Origin: an uncultured Clostridia bacterium
GTDB lineage: Bacteria; Bacillota; Clostridia; Oscillospirales; Acutalibacteraceae
Assembly: GCA_937897215.1 (NCBI GenBank)
Contig: CALCBQ010000202.1
Coordinates: 1-12,878 of the forward strand
Direction: 5' to 3'
Length of the DNA stretch: 12,878 nucleotides
In this document: one piece after another, positions 6,544 through 11,735 of the stretch
Layout of the letters: the number at the start of each line of letters is the position of its first letter
Numbering within the stretch: the first letter of the stretch is position 1
Position numbers and translations under genes: made by a program
The notes under the pieces: model-generated
Told to the model about the DNA's origin: nothing
Database searches by the model: none
What the model saw: the letters and a program-made list of their open reading frames with translations, nothing else

Positions 6544-6874
6544 CTATAACTCCTGCTTGAATAAGTTGAGATAACATAATCTTTGTTAAATCTGTACTTT
6601 TTATGTATTTTGTTTTTGACCTTGCAACAAAAACAAAATCATAATTACCTTGAATTTTGTTTTCAAGATTCTTATATGCAACACGAATAACTCGTCTTGC
6701 ACGATTACGCTCAACTGCATTACCAATCTTTTTTGATGTAGTTATTCCTACACGACAAATTCCCGCACGGTTTTTTAATACATAAGAAACCAGTGCAGGA
6801 GCCTGAAATGATTTTCCTTTGCCGTAAGTTCTACGGAAATCACAGTTACTTTTAATTGTTACTGTCCGTTTCAA
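6524..6874 (-). CDS. rnpA: ribonuclease P protein component RnpA
   Basis: Protein subunit of RNase P, which helps the RNase P RNA bind pre-tRNA and 5' leaders. 116 aa, normal length. The opening MKRTVTIKSNCDFRRTYGKGKS is followed by the basic RNR signature SKKIGNAVERNRARRVIR (about 47-64). The start codon is TTG (6874-6872): no ATG is available before the conserved N-terminus, and the upstream ribosome-binding sequence is weak (GGGT, then A-rich). It starts 21 nt after the rpmH stop and its 3' end overlaps yidD. A poor start behind rpmH fits the need for far less RnpA than L34. Confidence 0.95.
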   Translation of the reverse strand: MKRTVTIKSNCDFRRTYGKGKSFQAPALVSYVLKNRAGICRVGITTSKKIGNAVERNRARRVIRVAYKNLENKIQGNYDFVFVARSKTKYIKSTDLTKIMLSQLIQAGVIDETTDN

Positions 6875-6895
6875 TTTTTTTACCCAATTGACAAA

Positions 6896-7030
6896 TTAGT
6901 ATGTCAACTGCTTTCTGCCCTTTGCTCTTCTGCGGGCAAGTACCTTTCTGCCGTTTCTGTCAGACATTCTCTTACGGAAGCCGTGCTCCATCTTGCGATG
7001 ACGCTTCTTTGGCTGATAAGTTCTTTTCAT
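6896..7030 (-). CDS. rpmH: 50S ribosomal protein L34
   Basis: 44-residue, strongly basic protein: MKRTYQPKKRHRKMEHGF, then RKRMSDRNGRKVLARRRAKG, ending RKQLTY. This is the full L34 pattern with family length. It has the best ribosome binding site of the left arm, GGAGGAG (7042-7036) 5 nt before the ATG, behind a consensus sigma-A promoter (7088-7116). First gene of the leftward operon, adjacent to oriC as in most bacteria. Met14 and Glu15 replace the usual basic pair after KKRHRK. Confidence 0.97.
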   Translation of the reverse strand: MKRTYQPKKRHRKMEHGFRKRMSDRNGRKVLARRRAKGRKQLTY

Positions 7031-7087
7031 TTCTACTCCTCCGTTTCATTTAATAGTCACACATTGTAAAAATATCTGCGGAGAAAC

Positions 7088-7116
7088 ATTATATAAAACT
7101 TTTGTCAAATTGTCAA
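7088..7116 (-). promoter_or_regulatory. sigma-A promoter of the rpmH operon
   Basis: On the minus strand TTGACA (7116-7111), exactly 17 nt, then TATAAT (7093-7088): full consensus at both hexamers and optimal spacing. Transcription should start near 7081, giving a leader of about 50 nt. A second TTGACA begins 8 nt inside the spacer, too close to this -10 to serve it. Confidence 0.92.
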
Positions 7117-7175
7117 TCTTAAAAATTTTGTAGCATTTTTTCAATATATGAGGGATTTTTACATAAATAAAAAAG

Positions 7176-7208
7176 TTTTCAACAATATATTGTGTTTTTA
7201 GTTGAAAA
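7176..7208. promoter_or_regulatory. inverted pair of DnaA-box-like sites around a 12-bp palindrome
   Basis: TTTTCAACA on the plus strand (7176-7184) and TTTTCAACT on the minus strand (7208-7200) face each other. They are joined by ACAATATATTGT (7182-7193), itself a perfect palindrome. The same 9-mer recurs between dnaA and dnaN. Lying between the rpmH and dnaA promoters, it is placed for DnaA autoregulation or origin binding. Assignment as DnaA boxes is inference. Confidence 0.5.
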
Positions 7209-7311
7209 ATTTACATTATAAATTTTATTTTATTTTTTCTTTTTTGAAAAATTGCACTATTATATATTATATATATTATTTATATTTATTTATTTTTTCA
7301 TATAAAATTCA

Positions 7312-7340
7312 TTGAAATCCTTGAAAAAGTGTGCTAAAAT
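7312..7340 (+). promoter_or_regulatory. dnaA promoter (extended -10)
   Basis: TTGAAA (7312-7317), 17-nt spacer, TGC plus TAAAAT (7335-7340). The TGn makes an extended -10. Transcription would start near 7347, leaving a leader of about 110 nt before dnaA. The GTG at 7331 that opens the longest reading frame lies inside this promoter, which argues against it as the dnaA start. Confidence 0.75.
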
Positions 7341-7456
7341 TGATTATGTATGAAAGTGGCGTCCTATACGCTAAAACTTGTAAAACGCTAAATAAGGCGG
7401 TTTTTATTGAAAATAAAGCATTTTTCTATTTTTTACATAAAATTAATGAAAGGATG

Positions 7457-8779
7457 ATGAATTTGAATTCTTATAATGAATTTTGGGAAGCAGTACTCTC
7501 TTATTGTCGCGAAAATATGAATAATATTGCTTTTAATATGTGGGTTGAACCATTACAACTTATCAAAGTTGAGCCTGACAGAGTTATTATTTCTGCACCT
7601 GGTTTTAAAATTGATTTAATAATGTCAAAATATAAATCTCTTATTGAAGAAGCATTTTATAATGTTATGGGATTTAATGTTGAAATTGAACTTATTCCAT
7701 CTGAAAACATTCCAAAAGAAAATAACGAACAAAGCGAAAAAAATAATAGTTCATCACAAAGCATTGAAAATACAAAACTTACTTTTAACAACTTTATTGT
7801 AGGTCCATCAAATAAATTTGCTTATAATGCTTCTTTAAAAGTTGCAAATAATCCTGGTTTAGAATCATTTAATCCACTTTTTATTTATGGTAATTCAGGA
7901 CTTGGTAAAACTCACTTACTTAATGCTATCATAGAAAAAATGAAAAGCAATAATCCTGACGCTAATATTCTTTATATTACAAGTGAAAATCTTATGAATG
8001 ACTTTTATTTTGCTTTACAAATTAAAACTCTTCACGATTTTCATAATAAATACAGGTCTTGTGATGCTTTACTTATTGATGATATTCAATTTATTGCAGG
8101 TAAAGGTCAAATGGAAGAAGAAATTTTCCATACTTTTAATATTTTTACTAAAGAAGGAAAACAACTTGTATTTACATCTGATAAACCACCAAGAGAAATT
8201 CCTAAAATTGAGGAACGTCTTAAAACAAGATTTGAAAGTGGTATTATTTGTGATGTTCAACCACCTGATTTTGAAACAAGAGTAGCAATCATTAAAGATA
8301 AAGCAAATGCACTTCGTTTTGAATTGCCTATTGATGTTTGTGAATTTGTTGCAGAAAACATTAAAAGCAATGTTCGTCAGATGGGTAGTGCAGTTAAAAA
8401 CATTTATGCATACTGTTCATTTAATGAAATTACGCCTACAATTGAAATTGCAAAAGATATATTGAAAGATATTCTTGTTACAAATCAACCAATAAGTGTT
8501 GTAATTGATAATATCATTGAAAAAGTTTCATTTACTTTTGGTGTTACACCTGAACAAGTAAAAAGTGAGCGTCGTGATGCGAGTATCAATAATGCTAGAC
8601 AAGCGGCTATGTACATAATAAGAGAAATTACAGGTCTTTCACAAGACGAGGTTGGTAAAATATTCGGCAGAAACCATTCAACTGTTAACAGTTCTCTTAA
8701 AAACGTGCAGCAAAAAATGAGTTCTGACTCAAGATATAAAAATCTTATCAATGAAATTATTAAGAATATAAATGATTAA
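7457..8779 (+). CDS. dnaA: chromosomal replication initiator protein DnaA
   Basis: AAA+ initiator that binds oriC and opens it. 440 aa from ATG 7457: domain I 1-80, short Asn/Ser/Glu-rich linker about 84-106, AAA+ core 107-345, DNA-binding domain IV about 350-440. Walker A GNSGLGKT (145-152), Walker B LLIDD (205-209), sensor 1 region VFTSD (238-242), Arg finger R258 in RLKTRF, sensor 2 Arg307 in SNVRQM. Domain IV retains the equivalents of E. coli R399 (R373) and R407 (R381), but the signature is N406-H-S-T-V410 instead of DHTTV. The start is uncertain by a few codons: ATG 7454, ATG 7457 or TTG 7463. AAAGGA (7449-7454) is best spaced (8 nt) for the TTG, which would give the family-like MNSYNEFW opening. 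The longer frame from GTG 7331 begins in the promoter. Confidence 0.96.
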   Translation: MNLNSYNEFWEAVLSYCRENMNNIAFNMWVEPLQLIKVEPDRVIISAPGFKIDLIMSKYKSLIEEAFYNVMGFNVEIELIPSENIPKENNEQSEKNNSSSQSIENTKLTFNNFIVGPSNKFAYNASLKVANNPGLESFNPLFIYGNSGLGKTHLLNAIIEKMKSNNPDANILYITSENLMNDFYFALQIKTLHDFHNKYRSCDALLIDDIQFIAGKGQMEEEIFHTFNIFTKEGKQLVFTSDKPPREIPKIEERLKTRFESGIICDVQPPDFETRVAIIKDKANALRFELPIDVCEFVAENIKSNVRQMGSAVKNIYAYCSFNEITPTIEIAKDILKDILVTNQPISVVIDNIIEKVSFTFGVTPEQVKSERRDASINNARQAAMYIIREITGLSQDEVGKIFGRNHSTVNSSLKNVQQKMSSDSRYKNLINEIIKNIND

Positions 8780-8790
8780 AAATAACTAAG

Positions 8791-8847
8791 ATTTCAACAG
8801 TTTTTAACTTTTGAACAATCAAGTTTTTAACAAGTTAATTTTTAACA
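8791..8847 (+). promoter_or_regulatory. head-to-tail cluster of candidate DnaA boxes
   Basis: Five same-strand 9-mers: ATTTCAACA (8791), TTTTTAACT (8801), TTTTGAACA (8809), TTTTTAACA (8824) and TTTTTAACA (8839). The last three fit TTTTNAACA exactly and start 15 nt apart. Compared with TTATCCACA, position 3 is T (tolerated in low-GC bacteria) and position 6 is A instead of C. Binding by DnaA is inferred. Confidence 0.5.
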
Positions 8848-8901
8848 TTTATATAAACTTTGTTTCAAACATTTTTCAAAGATAAAAAAATCGGTCAGAA
8901 A

Positions 8902-8910
8902 CGTTGAAAA
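8902..8910 (-). promoter_or_regulatory. candidate DnaA box, minus strand
   Basis: CGTTGAAAA on the plus strand reads TTTTCAACG on the minus strand, one mismatch to the local TTTTCAACA motif. It faces the forward box at 8928-8936, giving an inverted pair like the one at 7176-7208. Confidence 0.4.
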
Positions 8911-8927
8911 ATAACATAAAAAATGAG

Positions 8928-8970
8928 TTTTCAACAATTTAGACCGCCTATATTACTAATACTATACTTT
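8928..8970 (+). promoter_or_regulatory. candidate basal unwinding system (box, GC patch, DnaA-trios)
   Basis: TTTTCAACA (8928-8936) is followed by a short spacer with GACCGCC (8942-8948). Then come five trinucleotides ATA-TTA-CTA-ATA-CTA (8950-8964), whose complementary strand reads 3'-TAT-AAT-GAT-TAT-GAT-5': every triplet has the central A typical of DnaA-trios. AT-rich DNA follows toward dnaN. The order box, GC cluster, trio matches the B. subtilis unwinding element. Function is inferred. Confidence 0.5.
8940..8968 (+). promoter_or_regulatory. possible dnaN promoter
   Basis: TAGACC (8940-8945), 17 nt, TATACT (8963-8968): four of six and five of six matches to sigma-A hexamers. It would start transcription near 8975, about 30 nt before dnaN, and overlaps the proposed unwinding element. 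Read-through from dnaA is also possible. Confidence 0.35.
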
Positions 8971-9003
8971 ATTTATATTTTTTAAGAAAAAGGAGAATGA
9001 ATT

Positions 9004-10125
9004 ATGAAATTTATCTGTTCCGCAGAAATTCTTAGCGAAGCATGTATGAATGTACAAAGAGCTACTGCAGCAAAGTCAACAACACTTCCTACAATTGAAG
9101 GTATTTTAATAAAAGCAGAAAATGATAGAATTATGCTTACAGGTTATGACCTTGAAATGGGTATTATCACTTCAGTTGAAGGCAGAGTTGAACAAACAGG
9201 TAGTGTTATTCTTAATGCAAAAATTCTTTGCGACATTTTAAGAAACGTTCCTGATGAGCTTGTTTCTATTGAAAGTGATGAACGCCTTATCTGTAAAATT
9301 AAGAGTGGCGATTCAGAATTTTCACTTACAGGTTTTTCAGAAGCAGATTATCCTGAACTTCCATCAGTATCAGGTGGTTTCCCAATTGTTATTAATGGCG
9401 AAACATTAAAAGATATGGTAAGAAAGACTATTTTTGCTACTGCAGAAAACGGTGCAAAGATGGTACATACAGGTGTTCGTTTTGAAGTAGTAAAAGGAAA
9501 TATTCGTCTTGTTGCAGTTGACGGTTACAAACTTGCTATCAGAAATGAAAAAATTGATTATGAAGGCGAAGAAAAAGTTTTCATTATTCCTAAGAAAACT
9601 CTTAATGAAGTTGTTAAACTTGCAGGCGATGGGGAAGAAACTGTTGCTATGGTAGTTGCTTCTCGTCATATTATGTTTGAATGCGGAAAATATGTAATTG
9701 TTTCTCGTCTTCTTGAAGGTGAATTCTTAAGTTATAAGAGTGCAATTCCTACAACTGCAAAAACAGAAGTTAAAGTTAACACAAGAAAATTCATCAGTGG
9801 TATTGAAAGAACATCTTTGATTATTACTGAAAGAATTAAGAGTTTTATCAGATGTATTTTTGATAATAATGCAATTAAGATTTCAAGTACAACTGCACTT
9901 GGTACTGCAAACGATAAAATTATTGCAGATATTCAGGGCGAAAGAGTAGAAATCGGCTTTAATAATAAATATTTACTTGATGCACTTAAGGTTTGTGATA
10001 TTGATGAAATTACATTACGCCTTAATGGTGCAACATCTCCTATTATTATTGTACCTGAAGATGACGGTTCTCTTATTTATGAGAGAAACTTCTTATTTAT
10101 GGTACTTCCTGTAAGGATGAACTAA
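9004..10125 (+). CDS. dnaN: DNA polymerase III beta subunit (sliding clamp)
   Basis: Ring-forming processivity clamp, 373 aa, family length. Three repeated clamp folds can be assigned roughly to 1-122, 128-248 and 250-373. Typical stretches are MKFICSAEILSEACMNVQRA at the start, GFSEADYPELP near the end of domain 1, and the C-terminal FLFMVLPVRMN, which lines the partner-binding cleft in homologues. AGGAG (8991-8995) lies 8 nt before the ATG. It is followed after one base by the S4-domain gene. It acts with DNA polymerase III, the clamp loader and repair polymerases. Confidence 0.97.
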   Translation: MKFICSAEILSEACMNVQRATAAKSTTLPTIEGILIKAENDRIMLTGYDLEMGIITSVEGRVEQTGSVILNAKILCDILRNVPDELVSIESDERLICKIKSGDSEFSLTGFSEADYPELPSVSGGFPIVINGETLKDMVRKTIFATAENGAKMVHTGVRFEVVKGNIRLVAVDGYKLAIRNEKIDYEGEEKVFIIPKKTLNEVVKLAGDGEETVAMVVASRHIMFECGKYVIVSRLLEGEFLSYKSAIPTTAKTEVKVNTRKFISGIERTSLIITERIKSFIRCIFDNNAIKISSTTALGTANDKIIADIQGERVEIGFNNKYLLDALKVCDIDEITLRLNGATSPIIIVPEDDGSLIYERNFLFMVLPVRMN

Positions 10126-10126
10126 A

Positions 10127-10369
10127 ATGAAAAAAATTACTGCGCATATTGCTAAAAAAGAACACAGACAAATAAATATTGACAGTGATTTTATCAGACT
10201 CGATTCACTTCTTAAATTATGTAATGCAGTTATGACTGGTGGTCATGCAAAAATAGTTATTCAAGAAAGTGAAGTTAAAGTTAACGGAGAAATTTGTACT
10301 GCTCGCGGTAAAAAAATCCGTGCAGGCGATACTGTTGAATTTGACAGAGTTGTTTACGAGGTAAACTGA
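10127..10369 (+). CDS. yaaA: S4-domain RNA-binding protein, YaaA type
   Basis: 80-aa protein made almost wholly of one S4-like RNA-binding fold. IRLDSLLKLCNAVMTGGHAK (23-42), then SEVKVNGE and GKKIRAGDTVEF, matches the pattern of the small S4 protein encoded between dnaN and recF in Bacillus (YaaA, also called RlbA). In Bacillus it has been linked to ribosome assembly; its exact role here is unknown. It begins 1 nt after the dnaN stop, and its TGA shares one base with the recF ATG (TGATG), so the three genes are probably translated in sequence. Confidence 0.9.
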   Translation: MKKITAHIAKKEHRQINIDSDFIRLDSLLKLCNAVMTGGHAKIVIQESEVKVNGEICTARGKKIRAGDTVEFDRVVYEVN

Positions 10370-11463
10370 TGTATATTAACGAAATAAAAATTGAAAATTT
10401 TCGTAATATTGATTTTATGGAAATTTTTCCTCATAACGAAATAAATGTTATTTATGGTCAGAATGGACAAGGTAAAACAAATCTTTTAGAAGCAATCTGG
10501 CTTTTTACCGGATGTAAAAGTTTCAGAAATTCTAAAGATAGTGAACTTGTTCAATTTGAGCGTGAAAATTCAAAAATTTCAATGAGTTTTACAACAGAAT
10601 TTCGTGAAAATAATGCATCAATTTTTATTGATAAAAAAAGAAATGCTTTTCTTAACGGAATAAATCTTAACTCTCCTCGTGAATTAATAGGAAAATATTA
10701 TGCGGTTGTTTTTTCGCCTATTCACTTATCACTTATTAAAGATGGTCCATTAAACAGAAGAAAGTTTATTGATACGGCTATCAGTCAGATTGATAATATG
10801 TATGCTAAAAAACTTATGTATTTCAATCATTTGATAGGGCAAAAAAATGCATTACTTAAAAATGTAAGTGAAAATACTTCTTTGCTTGATACTCTTGATA
10901 TATGGGATGAAAAAATAGCGTTAGCAGGTGCTGATGTTATTTGCGACAGAATTGAATATATAAAACAACTTCAAGAAAAAGCTACTGATATTTATCACGG
11001 AATTTCCGGGGAAAAAGAAGAATTACAGATTAAATATTTAAGTAATGTCCGTTATGAAAGTGAAGATAAACAGGATATTGCAAAAGTATATTTCAACAAT
11101 ATGGTAAAAAACAGACCAAATGATTTGTATTTAAAAAATACAACAAGCGGTCCGCATCGTGATGATATTGAAATTCTTATAAATAAAATTTCTGCAAGAA
11201 AATTCGGCTCACAAGGTCAACAAAGAAGTGCGTCATTAGCACTTAAACTTGGCGAAGCAGAAATTATTAAAGATTTGAAAGGCGAACATCCTATAATTTT
11301 ACTTGATGATGTAATGAGTGAGCTTGACAGTACTCGCCAAAATTACATTCTCAATAAAATGACAGATAAACAAGTATTTATAACTTGTTGTGAAAAAGAG
11401 ACAGTTTCTCGTCTTCACGCAGGTAAAGTGTTTAAAGTAGAAAACGGAAAAGTGGTGGACTAA
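10369..11463 (+). CDS. recF: DNA replication and repair protein RecF
   Basis: SMC-like ATPase that helps load RecA at single-strand gaps with RecO and RecR. 364 aa, normal length. Walker A GQNGQGKT is at residues 30-37, the ABC-type signature FGSQGQQRS at about 277-285, and Walker B IILLDDVMSELD at about 308-320. The D-loop Asp and the helical insertion between the Walker motifs are present. The start is fixed by coupling to the S4 gene (1-nt overlap), and its TAA shares one base with the remB ATG. No defects seen. Confidence 0.97.
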   Translation: MYINEIKIENFRNIDFMEIFPHNEINVIYGQNGQGKTNLLEAIWLFTGCKSFRNSKDSELVQFERENSKISMSFTTEFRENNASIFIDKKRNAFLNGINLNSPRELIGKYYAVVFSPIHLSLIKDGPLNRRKFIDTAISQIDNMYAKKLMYFNHLIGQKNALLKNVSENTSLLDTLDIWDEKIALAGADVICDRIEYIKQLQEKATDIYHGISGEKEELQIKYLSNVRYESEDKQDIAKVYFNNMVKNRPNDLYLKNTTSGPHRDDIEILINKISARKFGSQGQQRSASLALKLGEAEIIKDLKGEHPIILLDDVMSELDSTRQNYILNKMTDKQVFITCCEKETVSRLHAGKVFKVENGKVVD

Positions 11464-11711
11464 TGTATTTAAACATTGGACAAGACACAGTTATTACTGA
11501 TAAAAATATTTTAGGTATTTTTGACCTTGATAATACAACTGTTTCTAAATCTACAAGAGAATACATAAATACTGCTTCTAAAAACGGCGAATGTATTACG
11601 GTTTCAATTGAAGAATTGCCAAAATCTTTTATAGTAGTTGCAGAAAACAATAAAAAAGAGATTTATATTTCGCCACTTAACACATCAACAATTTTCAAAA
11701 GAATAAAATAA
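11463..11711 (+). CDS. remB: RemB-like DUF370 protein (extracellular matrix regulator family)
   Basis: 82-aa protein of the DUF370 (RemA/RemB) family. MYLNIGQDTVI opens the protein and LGIFDLDNTTVSKSTREYI follows at about 17-35; the position between recF and gyrB is that of B. subtilis yaaB/remB. RemA in Bacillus is an oligomeric DNA-binding regulator of matrix genes; RemB is less well understood, so a regulatory role here is only inferred. It overlaps recF by one base, and gyrB starts 24 nt after its stop. Confidence 0.88.
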   Translation: MYLNIGQDTVITDKNILGIFDLDNTTVSKSTREYINTASKNGECITVSIEELPKSFIVVAENNKKEIYISPLNTSTIFKRIK

Positions 11712-11735
11712 GTCAGATTTTGACGGAGGAAAAAA

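Larger units (their letters stand above)
7031..7456. other. rpmH-dnaA intergenic block, left part of oriC
   Basis: A 426-bp non-coding stretch between divergent genes. It contains the rpmH promoter (7088-7116), two inverted DnaA-box-like sites (7176-7208), a roughly 90% A+T tract (about 7209-7310, with TATATTATATATATT-type runs) that could melt easily, the dnaA promoter (7312-7340) and a dnaA leader of about 110 nt. No convincing small ORF or structured RNA gene is seen. Confidence 0.7.
8780..9003. other. predicted oriC: dnaA-dnaN intergenic block
   Basis: A 224-bp AT-rich non-coding region between dnaA and dnaN, the classical origin position in Firmicutes. It holds a cluster of TTTTNAACA-type 9-mers (8791-8847), an opposite-strand site (8902-8910), a forward site (8928-8936), a GC-rich patch (8942-8948), trinucleotide repeats (8950-8964) and an A/T run up to the dnaN ribosome binding site. 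No canonical TTATCCACA is present. The origin call rests on gene context and this architecture. Confidence 0.75.

Noticed and set aside
7209..7310. AT-rich tract as the main DNA unwinding element
   Set aside because: Not excluded, but the box, GC patch and trio order by dnaN fits known Firmicute unwinding elements better; here only base composition supports it.
7331..7453. Longer dnaA reading frame from GTG 7331 (482 aa)
   Set aside because: The GTG lies inside the dnaA -10/extended -10 region, has no ribosome binding site, and the added residues look nothing like DnaA domain I; AAAGGA near 7450 marks the real start region.
7998..8285. Out-of-frame plus-strand frame inside dnaA
   Set aside because: Low-complexity Leu/Lys/Phe product from AT-rich sequence in another frame of dnaA; no initiation signal.
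7176..8936. CRISPR-like or phage-type direct repeats for the TTTTNAACA series
   Set aside because: Units are 9 bp, irregularly spaced and present on both strands beside dnaA; this fits initiator-binding sites, not a repeat-spacer array.
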